NCBI RefSeq assembly: GCF_000620785.1
Contig: NZ_JIAI01000020.1
Coordinates: forward strand, 1-64,000
Length of the DNA: 64,000 nucleotides
Reading direction: 5' to 3'
DNA from: Actinospineispora acaciae DSM 45401
Lineage (GTDB): Bacteria > Actinomycetota > Actinomycetes > Mycobacteriales > Pseudonocardiaceae
Shown here: one piece after another, positions 27,626 through 36,447 of the stretch
Position numbering within the stretch: position 1 is the stretch's first letter
Layout of the letters: each line of letters starts with the position of its first letter
Notes under the pieces: generated by a model
What the model was told of the DNA's origin: nothing
What the model saw: only the letters and a program-made list of their open reading frames with translations
Databases searched by the model: none
Program-made: the position numbers and the translations under genes

Positions 27626-28152
27626 CCTGTCCTTTCTCTCCGCCTGGCTCGGCGCCGCTCACGTTGGCGGTAGACCATCTCCGCGTGTGCCCGGTACGCG
27701 TCGAACACCCGCGCGGCGACCGGGTTGTGCCCGCCGATGCGCGCCAGCCAGTGCGGCGCGATCCGCTCGTGCAGCCAGATGAAGCCCACCGCGTACCCGA
27801 GGCTGATGATCCCCTGGAAGGCCAGGAAACCAGCCAGGTCGGCCGGCGGCGTTGCCGGCCCCCCGAGCAGCACCGGGGTGAACGTGGCGTGCACCAGCCG
27901 GGCCAGCGGAAACCCCACCAGCCAGGCCAGCGCGGCGGGCGCGAACACCCCCGGCCGCGCCCACCCGCGCGCCAGCATCACGCCGTAGAAGGCGCCCACC
28001 GCCGCCAGCAGCACGCCGAGCACCAGCGCCCCGACCAGCGCCCAGCCGACGGGCTGGCCGACCACCACCGCCAGCCCGCCGACGAAGACCCCGGCCACCA
28101 GCCCGATGCCGATCCCCGGCAGCCCGACCTCCAGCTCCTGGCGGCCCGGCAC
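27622..28152 (-). CDS. small membrane protein of unknown function in the oxalate operon
   Basis: The 176-aa protein is not a family I recognise. It has three or four hydrophobic segments (IGIGLVAGVFVGGLAVVVG; ALVGALVLGVLLAAVGAFYG; FAPAALAWLVGFPLARLV; FQGIISLGYAVGFIWLH) and a strongly basic tail (QRERRRARRRER). It starts one base after the stop of the Nramp-like gene and overlaps the antiporter gene by 4 bp, so it may be a partner of one of these transporters. Confidence 0.75.
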   Translation of the reverse strand: MPGRQELEVGLPGIGIGLVAGVFVGGLAVVVGQPVGWALVGALVLGVLLAAVGAFYGVMLARGWARPGVFAPAALAWLVGFPLARLVHATFTPVLLGGPATPPADLAGFLAFQGIISLGYAVGFIWLHERIAPHWLARIGGHNPVAARVFDAYRAHAEMVYRQRERRRARRRERTG

Positions 28153-28153
28153 C

Positions 28154-29650
28154 TCAGCCCACCACCACGCCGAACCTGAACAGGCTGTAGAACAGCATGC
28201 CCAGGTAGAACACCGCGCCGAACCCGATGACCAGGTTGGTCCACAGCTTGGGCCGGATCGGCTTGGGCAGCATCCGGTTGTTCACCAGCAGCAGCGTCAC
28301 GCAGTACGAGCCCATTGCGAAGGTGGACAGGAACGCCAGCGTGTCCAGGATCCCCTGCGGGCCGTCGGCCGGCCCGAACAGCAGGATCAGGATGCCGAAG
28401 ATGATCACCGCCCAGAGGAACCCGCCGTACAGGTGGGACACCCGGAACCGCTTCGCGCCCGGCACGAAGTTGTAGATCATGTCGGCCTGGCCCCGGGAGA
28501 ACGAGTCGAACAGGCCGAGCGTGGCGTTCAGCCCGATCAGCGCGATGAACCCGAGGAACAGCGCGCCCAGCGCCGGCGCGCCCGCCGAGGCGAACGACTG
28601 GGACATGGCCTCCAGCGCGGTGTTCCGCTCGCCCTCGCGCAGCAGGCCGATCAGGTCCGGGTTCTGCCGGGCCGCCGCCTGCGCGAGCACCGTGAAGGAG
28701 ATGGTCACCAGCATGGTGATGCCCCAGAACAGCAGCAGCGCGTCGAAGGTGACCCAGCGCCGCCAGCCCTTCCACTTGCGCATCTCGTCGGCGTCGTCGG
28801 TGTCGAACATGAACCCGCGCGCGGGCAGCTCCTCCTGCGCGCCGGAGTGCGCGAGGCCCCGGATCTTCGGGATGTGCGCGCCCATGCCGGCGCCGCTCTC
28901 CCGCAGGTGCAGCGTGTACCACATCTGCTGCATGCCCGACGGCCCGGCGAACGCGATGGCCCCGACCAGCACCGGGAACCACTCCTCGCTGAACGCCTCT
29001 TGCGGGATGTAGCCGAAGGCGAACATGCCGGCGAGCGTGCTGGCCAGGTCGGCCCAGGTACCGACCAGCGAGGCGATGATCGCGGTGCCGACCACCAGCA
29101 CGCCGATCAGGATGGACAGCACGTTCTCCAGCAGGTCGTAGATCACCTTCGCCAGCGTGAAGACCACGCCGACCAGGACCAGCCCCACCACGGCGGCGGC
29201 CACCCACGGTATGCCGGTGGCCAGCTCGAACGCCGAGGCGCCCGCCGAGAGGTGGCCCGGCCAGATGTAGACGGCCAGCGCGGTGATGAAGAAGAACCAC
29301 ATGAGCGGCTTGAACACCCGCGCCGCGCCGGTGAAGATGCTCTCCCCGGTGGCCATGGCGTAGCGCGCCATCTCCAGCATCACCACGGCCTGCAGGGTGA
29401 CGCCGATCAGGAACAGCCACCGGATGTCCGGCCCGAACAGCAGCACCAGCCGGGGCCACAGGTAGGACTCCCCGATGCCCACCCCGAGCGCGACCAGGAA
29501 CACCGTCGGCCCGATCAGGTGGACGGACGGCGGCGCGTCCGGGAGCTTGCGGATCGGCATCGGATCGAGGCCGCCGGCGTGCCAGACCCGTTCATCGGGT
29601 GCGGTGGCAACCTCCGGTCCGTCGGGGTTCGGATTCTTGGACGTGGTCAC
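28154..29650 (-). CDS. Nramp-related membrane transporter lacking canonical metal motifs
   Basis: The 498-aa protein has 11-12 predicted membrane segments and Nramp-like overall organisation (LGVGIGESYLWPRLVLLFGPDIRW in the first helix; SLVGTWADLASTLAGMFAFGYIPQEAF; GPSGMQQMWYTLHLRESG). The metal-binding DPGN of helix 1 is replaced by GIGES and the helix-6 MPHN by MQQ, so ordinary Mn2+/Fe2+ transport is doubtful. The large loop carries DTDDADEMRKWKGW. Position between the oxalate/formate antiporter and the Ca2+/H+ antiporter suggests a substrate in calcium-oxalate use, such as another divalent cation or a metal-carboxylate complex; this is speculation. Confidence 0.75.
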   Translation of the reverse strand: MTTSKNPNPDGPEVATAPDERVWHAGGLDPMPIRKLPDAPPSVHLIGPTVFLVALGVGIGESYLWPRLVLLFGPDIRWLFLIGVTLQAVVMLEMARYAMATGESIFTGAARVFKPLMWFFFITALAVYIWPGHLSAGASAFELATGIPWVAAAVVGLVLVGVVFTLAKVIYDLLENVLSILIGVLVVGTAIIASLVGTWADLASTLAGMFAFGYIPQEAFSEEWFPVLVGAIAFAGPSGMQQMWYTLHLRESGAGMGAHIPKIRGLAHSGAQEELPARGFMFDTDDADEMRKWKGWRRWVTFDALLLFWGITMLVTISFTVLAQAAARQNPDLIGLLREGERNTALEAMSQSFASAGAPALGALFLGFIALIGLNATLGLFDSFSRGQADMIYNFVPGAKRFRVSHLYGGFLWAVIIFGILILLFGPADGPQGILDTLAFLSTFAMGSYCVTLLLVNNRMLPKPIRPKLWTNLVIGFGAVFYLGMLFYSLFRFGVVVG

Positions 29651-29698
29651 GGCAGACTCCTTTGTAAGCCGGTCGGGGTGGCGTCTTGCGATGCGGCC

Positions 29699-31078
29699 CT
29701 AGGCCGGGCCTCCCAACGCCGGGTCGGGCCTGACGGCGATCTCCGATCCCTTGCTCCGCCCGGGTTGGCGCAGGAACAGCGCGATCAGCGCGGACAGGAA
29801 CGCGATCGCGCCGCTGATCTCGTAGGCCCCCTGGAACCCCAGTCCGGTCACCACGCTGGCCGCCACTCCGAACCCGACCAGCCCGCTGACCAGCTTGGAG
29901 CTGTACACCAGCCCGTAGTTCGTGGCGTTGTTGTTCTCCCCGAAGTAGTCGGGGGTGAGCGCGGCGAACATCGGGAAGAACGCGCCGCCGCCGAACCCGG
30001 CCAGGAACGCGGAGAACAGGAACAGCGCCTCGTTCCTGATGTCACCGGCCCAGACCAGCCCGTACTGGGCGATCCCCTCGACGACCAGGACCAGGATCAG
30101 CGCCCGCTTGCGCCCCAGGTGGTCGGACAGCCAGCCGACCACGCCACGCCCGACGCCGTTCACGATCGTGAGCACGCCGGCGCCCGCCGCCGCCACGAAC
30201 GGGCCGAACCCGACCTGCTTGGCGAAGTTGACCTGGTAGCCGACGCCGAACAGGGACACCCCGCCGATGACGGCCAGCGAGAACCACATCAGCGGGAGCT
30301 GGCCGGTCCTGATCGCCTCGATCGGGCCGAACTGGCGCACGGCGGGCGGGTTCATCCGCAGGGTGCGCGCGGACTTGGGGTGCGACGCCCACGCCAGCGG
30401 GTCGATGTCGACGGGCCACCAGTTCTTCGGCGGATCCTTGAACAGGAACCCGCACACCCCCACCACGATCAGCATGTACAGCCCGATCAGCCCCAGGACC
30501 CAGGAGAAGTCCGCCTCGTTGAACAGGTAGCTGAACACGAAGATGAACGGCACCGACCCGTAGGCGAAGGCCCCGTTGACGAAGCCGGTCCGGGCGCCGC
30601 GCTTCTCCGGGAACCACTTGCCCACCATGTTGATGCAGGTCGCGTACACCAGGCCGGCGCCGGTGCCACCGATCACCGAGTAGAAGACGATGTTGACCGC
30701 CAGGCTGTCGGAGACGCCGAGCACGCCGAACGCGAGGAAGCACATCACCGCGCCGGCCAGCATCGCGGCCCTGGCCGAGACGACGCCCCTCTCCCGCAGC
30801 CGGCCGGCCGGGAACGCCACGCCGGCCTGGAACACCGTCCAGATCGCGACCAGCCAGAACGCCTGGGACAGCGACCAGTGGTGCACGTGCTCCAGCGTCT
30901 TCTCCGCGGCGCCGTAGCCGTACTCGAAGACGCTGACCCCGAACATGGCCAGCCACGGGAGCCACATCATCCAGTCCCGTGACCTGCCCATCAGCTGTTC
31001 GGGGGTCTCCCCCACGCGGTACACGCGTCCGTTCGCGTCGGCTACTTCCCGATAAGGCAGATCAGAGGTCGCGGTCAC
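29699..31078 (-). CDS. MFS transporter, oxalate:formate antiporter (OFA) type
   Basis: The 459-aa MFS protein has 12 predicted transmembrane helices and OFA-family features: WLPWLAMFGVSVFEYGYGAAEKTL in the first helix region, GTGAGLVYATCINMVGKWFPEKRG, and KDPPKNWW after helix 6. OFA carriers exchange oxalate for formate, generating proton-motive force when formate leaves. The GTG at 31078 has AGGGAGA about six bases upstream. It lies in the oxalate operon, 35 bases after the acyl-CoA synthetase gene; a second, divergent paralogue is at 37634-38977. Confidence 0.87.
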   Translation of the reverse strand: MTATSDLPYREVADANGRVYRVGETPEQLMGRSRDWMMWLPWLAMFGVSVFEYGYGAAEKTLEHVHHWSLSQAFWLVAIWTVFQAGVAFPAGRLRERGVVSARAAMLAGAVMCFLAFGVLGVSDSLAVNIVFYSVIGGTGAGLVYATCINMVGKWFPEKRGARTGFVNGAFAYGSVPFIFVFSYLFNEADFSWVLGLIGLYMLIVVGVCGFLFKDPPKNWWPVDIDPLAWASHPKSARTLRMNPPAVRQFGPIEAIRTGQLPLMWFSLAVIGGVSLFGVGYQVNFAKQVGFGPFVAAAGAGVLTIVNGVGRGVVGWLSDHLGRKRALILVLVVEGIAQYGLVWAGDIRNEALFLFSAFLAGFGGGAFFPMFAALTPDYFGENNNATNYGLVYSSKLVSGLVGFGVAASVVTGLGFQGAYEISGAIAFLSALIALFLRQPGRSKGSEIAVRPDPALGGPA

Positions 31079-31113
31079 GTCGTCTCCCTTGACGAGCTGC
31101 GCGGGGCGTTCGG

Positions 31114-33246
31114 TCAGAGCAGGTTCGCCGCGCGTGCCCAGCGGTACTTCGCACCGAGCACGGCGACCGGCTTCTCCGTGGTGTACGGGTAGGCGACCAC
31201 GCCGTGGTCGTAGAGGTACTCGCTGGCCTGCTCCACCTCGGTGTCGCCGGCCAGGGAGGCCACGATCGGCTTGTCGATGCCCTTGGCCCTGGCCTCGCCG
31301 ACGACCCGGCCGACCAGCTCGGCGAACACCATCGGCGGGGTGACGATGGTGTGCCAGTAGCCGAGCACCAGCGCGTGGATGCGCGGGTCCTCCAGCCCGA
31401 GGCGGATGGTGGCCTCGTAGGTGCTGGGCGGCTCGCCGCCGGTGATGTCGATCGGGTTGCCGGCCGCGCCGAACGGCGGGATGAACGCCCGGAACGCGGT
31501 GTCCAGGTCGTCCGGGATGTCCATCAGGGTCAGCCCGTTGGCGTCGCAGGCGTCGGAGAGCAGCACGCCCGATCCGCCGGCGCCGGTGATGATCACGACG
31601 TTCTCGCCCTTCGGCGTGGGCAGCACCGGGAGCCCGCGCGCGAACTCCAGCATGTCGTTGAGGCTGTAGGCGCGGACCACGCCGGCCTGGCGCAGGATGT
31701 CGTCGTAGACCTTGTCGTCGCCGGCCAGCGCTCCGGTGTGCGAGCTGGCGGCGCGGGCGCCCAGGGCGGTGCGGCCGGCCTTGAGCACGACCACCGGCTT
31801 GCGCTTGGTGGTGCGCTGGGCGGCCCGGACGAAGGCGCGCCCGTCCTTGAGGTCCTCCAGGTGCATGGCGATGCACCTGGTGTTGTCGTCCTCCTCGAAG
31901 AACGTGAGCAGGTCGTCCTCGTCCAGGTCGGACTTGTTGCCCAGCCCGACGATGGCCGACACCCCGGTGCGGGTGGTGCGGGAGAAGCCCAGGATGGCCA
32001 TGCCGATCCCGCCGCTCTGCGAGGTCAGCGCCACCCCGCCCTTGACGTCGTACGGGGTGCAGAACGTCGCGCACAGGTTCTCGTGCGTGTAGTAGTAGCC
32101 GTAGATGTTCGGCCCGAGCAGCCGCACGTTGTGCTCGCGGGCGGCCTGGACGAGTTCTTTCTGCAGCTCCACGTTGCCGGTCTCGGCGAAGCCGGACGGG
32201 ATGAGCACGGCGGCCGGGATGCCCTTCTCGCCGACCTCACGCACGGCGCTGACGACGAACTTCGCCGGGATTGCGAACACGGCGACGTCGACCTCGCCGG
32301 GCACGTCGGCGACCCGGGCGTAGGCCTTGCGGCCGAGCACCTCGTCGGCCTTCGGGTTGATCGGGTAGATCTCGCCAAGGTAGCCGCCGTTGATCAGGTT
32401 CTTCATCACCGAGTTGCCGATCTTGCCGTCCTCGTTGGACGCCCCGATCACCGCGACAGCGCGCGGGTGCATCAGCCGGTTCATCACCGCGAGCATCTCC
32501 TCGCGGGTGTACTGGGGCGGCGCCGCGACCGGCTCGGTGTCCAGCAGGATCCGCACGTCCGCCGCCACGGACCCGTCCGCGCCGGCGAACACCGGGTTGA
32601 GGTCGAACTCGCGGATCTCCGGGAAGTCCGTGACCAGGTCGGACAGCCGGACGATCACGTCGGCGAGCGCGTCGGCGTCCACCGCCTCGCCGCCCCGGAC
32701 CCCGCGCAGCAGCTCGGCCGCCGCGATGCCGTCCAGCATGGAGCGGGCTTCCGTTTTGTCCACAGGGGCCAGCCGGAAGGTGACGTCCTTGAGCACCTCG
32801 ACGAGCACGCCGCCCAGGCCGAACACCACGACCTTGCCGAAGCTGGGGTCGGTGGTGGCGCCGATGATCACTTCCTGGCCGCCGGTCAGCATCTGCTGCA
32901 CCTGCACGCCGTCCACGGCCGCGTCGGCCTTGTAGCCGCGCGCGTTGGCCAGGATCTTCTCGAAGCCGGCCCGCACCGCGTCGGCGCCCTCGACGCCGAC
33001 CAGCACGCCGCCGGCCTCGGTCTTGTGCAGGATGTCCGGGGACACGATCTTCAACGCCACCGGCCCGCCGCCCAGCTCGGCGGCCAGCGCCACGGCCTCC
33101 TCGGCGGTGCTGGCCAGGCCCTCACCCGGGGTGGGGATGCCGTAGGCCTCGCACACCCGCCGGCCCTCGGGCGCGGTGAGCGCGTCGCGGCCGGCCGCCG
33201 CGGCCTTGTCGAGTACCTCTCGTACCGTCTGCTTCTGGTAGGGCAC
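31114..33246 (-). CDS. ADP-forming acyl-CoA synthetase (acetate-CoA ligase family)
   Basis: The 710-aa fused enzyme has an N-terminal ATP-grasp domain (EGRRVCEAYGIPTPGEGL; ALKIVSPDILHKTEAGGV; FGLGGVLVEVLKDVTFRLAP), then a CoA-binding Rossmann domain (RAVAVIGASNEDGKIGNSV), then succinyl-CoA-ligase-like domains with SSHTGALAGDD holding the phospho-histidine near residue 515. Such enzymes interconvert acyl-CoA + ADP + Pi and acid + CoA + ATP. In an Oxc/Frc operon it may activate oxalate, or recover ATP from formyl-CoA while releasing formate. It starts 3 bases after frc. Confidence 0.88.
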   Translation of the reverse strand: MPYQKQTVREVLDKAAAAGRDALTAPEGRRVCEAYGIPTPGEGLASTAEEAVALAAELGGGPVALKIVSPDILHKTEAGGVLVGVEGADAVRAGFEKILANARGYKADAAVDGVQVQQMLTGGQEVIIGATTDPSFGKVVVFGLGGVLVEVLKDVTFRLAPVDKTEARSMLDGIAAAELLRGVRGGEAVDADALADVIVRLSDLVTDFPEIREFDLNPVFAGADGSVAADVRILLDTEPVAAPPQYTREEMLAVMNRLMHPRAVAVIGASNEDGKIGNSVMKNLINGGYLGEIYPINPKADEVLGRKAYARVADVPGEVDVAVFAIPAKFVVSAVREVGEKGIPAAVLIPSGFAETGNVELQKELVQAAREHNVRLLGPNIYGYYYTHENLCATFCTPYDVKGGVALTSQSGGIGMAILGFSRTTRTGVSAIVGLGNKSDLDEDDLLTFFEEDDNTRCIAMHLEDLKDGRAFVRAAQRTTKRKPVVVLKAGRTALGARAASSHTGALAGDDKVYDDILRQAGVVRAYSLNDMLEFARGLPVLPTPKGENVVIITGAGGSGVLLSDACDANGLTLMDIPDDLDTAFRAFIPPFGAAGNPIDITGGEPPSTYEATIRLGLEDPRIHALVLGYWHTIVTPPMVFAELVGRVVGEARAKGIDKPIVASLAGDTEVEQASEYLYDHGVVAYPYTTEKPVAVLGAKYRWARAANLL

Positions 33247-33249
33247 GGT

Positions 33250-34482
33250 TCAGACCACTCCATCCTTGCGGAGCCCGGCGAGCTCGGCCCGGTCCAGCCC
33301 GAGCTCGCCGAGGAAGACGTCCTCGTTGTGTTGTCCGAGCAGCGGTGAGGTCTGGACGTTCACCGGCGAGTCGGAGAGCTTGATCGGGCAGCCGACGGTG
33401 CGGAAGGTGCCGCGCTGGGGGTGCTCGACGTCGACGACCATCTCGTTGTCCACCAGCGAGGCGTCCTCGATGATCTCCTTGGTGGACAGGATCGGGCCGC
33501 ACGGGATGTTGTGCTCGTTCAGCGTGGCCAGCACGTCCCACTTGCCGTGCCGGATGGACCACTCCTCGATGAGCTGGAACATCTTGTCCAACTTGGACAG
33601 CCGCGCCTCCGGGGTGGCCCACTCCGGGTCGGTGGCCAGCTCGGGGCGGCCGATCAGCTCGGCGATCGGCGCCCAGCCCTGCGGCTGGACGATCACGTAG
33701 ATGTAGTCGTTCGGCCCGCCGGGGCTGCAGCGCACGGCCCAGCCCGGCTGGCCGCCGCCGGAGGCGTTCCCGGAGCGCGGCACCGCGTCGCCGAACTCCT
33801 CGTTCGGGTACTCGTTGAGCGGGCCGTGGGTGAGCCGCTGCTGGTCACGCAGCTTGACCCGGCACAGGTTGAGCACGGCGTGCTGCATGGCCACCGTGAC
33901 CCGCTGGCCCCGGCCGGTGCTGCCCCGTTGCAGCAGCGCGGCCAGGATGCCGGCGACTGTGTGGATGCCGGTGCCGGAGTCGCCGATCTGCGCGCCGGTG
34001 GCCAGCGGCGGGCCGTCCTCGAACCCGGTGGTGGACATCGAGCCGCCCATCGCCTGGGCCACCACCTCGTAGGCCTTGAAGTGGGTGTACGGCCCGTCCC
34101 CGAAGCCCTTGATGGAGGCGTACACCAGCCGGGGGTTGATCTCCTGCAGCCGCTCCCAGGAGAACCCCATCCGATCCACCGCGCCGGGGCCGAAGTTCTC
34201 CACCAGCACGTCGGACTTCGTAACCAGCTCGGTGAACAGCTCCTTGCCGCGCTCGCTCTTCATGTTGAGCGTGATGCTGCGCTTGTTGCAGTTCAGCATC
34301 GTGAAGTAGAGGCTGTCGACGTCCGGCAGGTCCCGGAGCTGCTTGCGGGTGATGTCGCCGGTCGGGGCCTCGAGCTTCAGCACGTCCGCGCCGAGCCAGG
34401 CGAGAATCTGCGTACACGAAGGTCCGGACTGGACATGGGTCATGTCCAGAACGCGGACTCCTTCCAAGGCACGTTGTGTCAT
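33250..34482 (-). CDS. frc: formyl-CoA:oxalate CoA-transferase (CaiB/BaiF family)
   Basis: Moves CoA from formyl-CoA to oxalate, supplying oxalyl-CoA to the decarboxylase. The 410-aa protein closely follows the Oxalobacter enzyme by memory: VLDMTHVQSGPSCTQ, SLYFTMLNCNKRSI, VENFGPGAVDRMGFSW, RVKLRDQQRL, SGNASGGGQPGW (the glycine loop) and IPCGPI. The catalytic aspartate is D168 in IGDSGTGIHT. The ATG at 34482 has AAGGGA nine bases upstream. It follows oxc by 12 bases. Confidence 0.92.
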   Translation of the reverse strand: MTQRALEGVRVLDMTHVQSGPSCTQILAWLGADVLKLEAPTGDITRKQLRDLPDVDSLYFTMLNCNKRSITLNMKSERGKELFTELVTKSDVLVENFGPGAVDRMGFSWERLQEINPRLVYASIKGFGDGPYTHFKAYEVVAQAMGGSMSTTGFEDGPPLATGAQIGDSGTGIHTVAGILAALLQRGSTGRGQRVTVAMQHAVLNLCRVKLRDQQRLTHGPLNEYPNEEFGDAVPRSGNASGGGQPGWAVRCSPGGPNDYIYVIVQPQGWAPIAELIGRPELATDPEWATPEARLSKLDKMFQLIEEWSIRHGKWDVLATLNEHNIPCGPILSTKEIIEDASLVDNEMVVDVEHPQRGTFRTVGCPIKLSDSPVNVQTSPLLGQHNEDVFLGELGLDRAELAGLRKDGVV

Positions 34483-34494
34483 GGCTGGGGTCCC

Positions 34495-36198
34495 TTACTT
34501 GTACATCGTCTGGTTCATGGTTCCGGGCGCGTAGACGTCCGGGTCCACCCAGACGTTGATCAGTGATGGCTTGCCGGACTCCCTGGCGCGGCGCAGCGCC
34601 GGGCCGATGTCGGCCGGGTCGCGGACCTCCTCGCCGTGGCCGCCGAGGATCTGGGCGAACTTGTCGTACGGCACGTGCCCGAGCGTGTTGCCGACGCGGC
34701 CTCGGGCCTCGCCGTACTTCTGGATCTGGCCGTAGCGGATCTGGTTCATCGAGGAGTTGTTGCCGACGATGCCGACGAACGGCAGGTCGAAGCGGACCAT
34801 CGTCTCGAAGTCCCAGCCGGTGAGGCTGAACGCGCCGTCGCCGAACAGGCAGACGATCTCCTTGTCCGGGCGGGCGTGCTTGGCGGCCATCGCGAACGGC
34901 ACGCCCACGCCGAGGGTGCCCAGCGGCCCCGGGTCCATCCAGTGACCGGGCGACTTGGGCTGGACGACCTGGCCGGAGAAGGTGACGATGTCGCCGCCGT
35001 CGCCGATGTAGATGGAGTCCTCGGTGAGGAACTCGTTGATCTCGTGCACCAGCCGGTACGGGTCGATCGGGGAGGCGTCGGAGTGCTGGCGGGGCAGCCG
35101 CTTCTCGTAGGCCGCCGTCTCCACCGCGCGCAGCTCCTCGATCCAGGTCTTGCGGACGCGCTTCGCCGCCGTCCGCGCGACGGCGCCCAGCACGGTGCCG
35201 GGGTCGCCGACGATGCCCAGGTCGATGTCCCGGTTCTTGCCGACCGTGCGGTAGTCCAGGTCGATCTGGACGACCTTGGCCGCGGGCGAGAGCCGCCGCC
35301 CGTACCCCATCCGGAAGTCGAACGGGGTGCCCACGATGATGATCAGGTCGGCCTCGGCGAAGGCGTGCCGACGGGCGAGCTGGAAGTGCAGCGGGTCGCC
35401 GGGCGGCAGGGTGCCCCGGCCGGCGCCGTTCATGAACGCCGGCACGTTCAGGGAGCGGACGAAGTCGACGGCCTCGGCGGTGGCCCGGCAGCTCCAGACC
35501 TGGTTGCCGAGCAGGATGCAGGGCTTCTCGGCGCCGTCGAGTAGCGCGGCCAGGCGGTCGACGTCGGCCGGGTCGCCGAGCGAGCGGCGGGAGGCGCGGT
35601 ACTGGCCGGCGTGCGGGATGCGGGCCTGCTCCAGCGGCACCTTGGCGTCCAGGATGTCGCGCGGGATCTCCAGGAACGACGGGCCTGGCGCGCCGTGGAA
35701 GCACTCCCGGAAGGCCATGGACACCAGGTCGGCCACCCGGGCGGTGCTGGGCACGGTGGCGGCGAACTTGGTGATCGGCGCCATCATGTCCACGTGCGGC
35801 AGGTCCTGTAGCGAGCCCATCTTGTGCTGGCTCAGCGCGCCCTGGCCGCCGATCAGCAGCATCGGGCTCTCCGCGCGCAGCGCGTTGGCCACGCCGGTGA
35901 CCGCGTCGCTGGTGCCGGGGCCGGCGGTGACCACCGCGCAGCCAGGGGTGCCGGTGACCCGGGCGTAGCCGTCGGCGGCGTGCGCGGCGACCTGCTCGTG
36001 GCGCACGTCGATGACCGAGATGCCCTCGTCCACGCAGCCGTCGTAGATGTCGATGATGTGGCCGCCGCAGAGCGTGAAGATCGTGTCGATGCCTTCCGCC
36101 TTGAGCGCCTTCGCGACCAGGTGACCGCCCGAGATCCGCTCGGGATCGCCGGTCGCTGCATCGCTCGGCGCGGCGCTCTCGGGAAGTGTCTGGGTCAT
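34495..36198 (-). CDS. oxc: oxalyl-CoA decarboxylase-type thiamine-diphosphate enzyme
   Basis: The 567-aa protein has the ThDP-enzyme layout: N-terminal Pyr domain with the activating glutamate in DVRHEQVAAHAADGYAR, a central domain (DRLAALLDGAEKPCILLG), and a C-terminal PP domain with the GDG...NN cofactor motif (residues 453-455 and 480-481). Expected reaction: oxalyl-CoA to formyl-CoA plus CO2. It is divergent from the Oxalobacter enzyme and could by sequence be a 2-hydroxyacyl-CoA lyase, which also releases formyl-CoA; the adjacent frc and antiporter favour oxalate. The ATG at 36198 has GAGGAG upstream. It is the first gene of the operon, behind GntR-type operators. Confidence 0.82.
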   Translation of the reverse strand: MTQTLPESAAPSDAATGDPERISGGHLVAKALKAEGIDTIFTLCGGHIIDIYDGCVDEGISVIDVRHEQVAAHAADGYARVTGTPGCAVVTAGPGTSDAVTGVANALRAESPMLLIGGQGALSQHKMGSLQDLPHVDMMAPITKFAATVPSTARVADLVSMAFRECFHGAPGPSFLEIPRDILDAKVPLEQARIPHAGQYRASRRSLGDPADVDRLAALLDGAEKPCILLGNQVWSCRATAEAVDFVRSLNVPAFMNGAGRGTLPPGDPLHFQLARRHAFAEADLIIIVGTPFDFRMGYGRRLSPAAKVVQIDLDYRTVGKNRDIDLGIVGDPGTVLGAVARTAAKRVRKTWIEELRAVETAAYEKRLPRQHSDASPIDPYRLVHEINEFLTEDSIYIGDGGDIVTFSGQVVQPKSPGHWMDPGPLGTLGVGVPFAMAAKHARPDKEIVCLFGDGAFSLTGWDFETMVRFDLPFVGIVGNNSSMNQIRYGQIQKYGEARGRVGNTLGHVPYDKFAQILGGHGEEVRDPADIGPALRRARESGKPSLINVWVDPDVYAPGTMNQTMYK

Positions 36199-36248
36199 CC
36201 GGTCTTCATCTCCTCGTGGTCGCACGCGGGCCGAACGGGCGGGCTCGC

Positions 36249-36266
36249 CATACTGCATACCGTATG
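36249..36266. promoter_or_regulatory. GntR-type operator in the oxc leader
   Basis: CATACTGCATACCGTATG contains the perfect palindrome CATAC-C-GTATG (36256-36266) plus an extra CATAC half-site. It lies 51 bases upstream of the oxc start in the divergent oxc/panE-like control region. Confidence 0.7.
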
Positions 36267-36349
36267 TCGTTTTCGTACTCCATTGATCTCCCGATGTCCA
36301 GACCCGCTCGCTAGCTCGCTTCCGGCGACCGGTTCCGTTCGACCATCGG

Positions 36350-36368
36350 ATACTGCATACTGCATACT
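36350..36368. promoter_or_regulatory. tandem CATAC half-sites between oxc and the panE-like gene
   Basis: ATACTGCATACTGCATACT is three ATACTGC-type repeats of 7 bp, the same half-site as in the nearby palindromes but in direct orientation. It is 80 bases upstream of the plus-strand gene and 151 upstream of oxc. Confidence 0.55.
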
Positions 36369-36447
36369 CTGCCACAGCACGCGGGCGTTGCTCTACCCCC
36401 GCACGAGACTCGACGCGCCGCCGCCGATCACACGACGGGAGCACGAC

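Noticed and set aside
28106..30982. 958-aa open frame on the plus strand
   Set aside because: Antisense to the Nramp-like and antiporter genes, low-complexity His/Gln/Arg-rich; a shadow frame.
34495..36198. Calling the ThDP enzyme a biosynthetic acetolactate synthase or a 2-hydroxyacyl-CoA lyase
   Set aside because: Sequence alone does not exclude these, but a clear Frc-type CoA-transferase 12 bases downstream, OFA antiporters and a formate dehydrogenase in the same island make oxalyl-CoA decarboxylation the best reading. Kept as a stated alternative.
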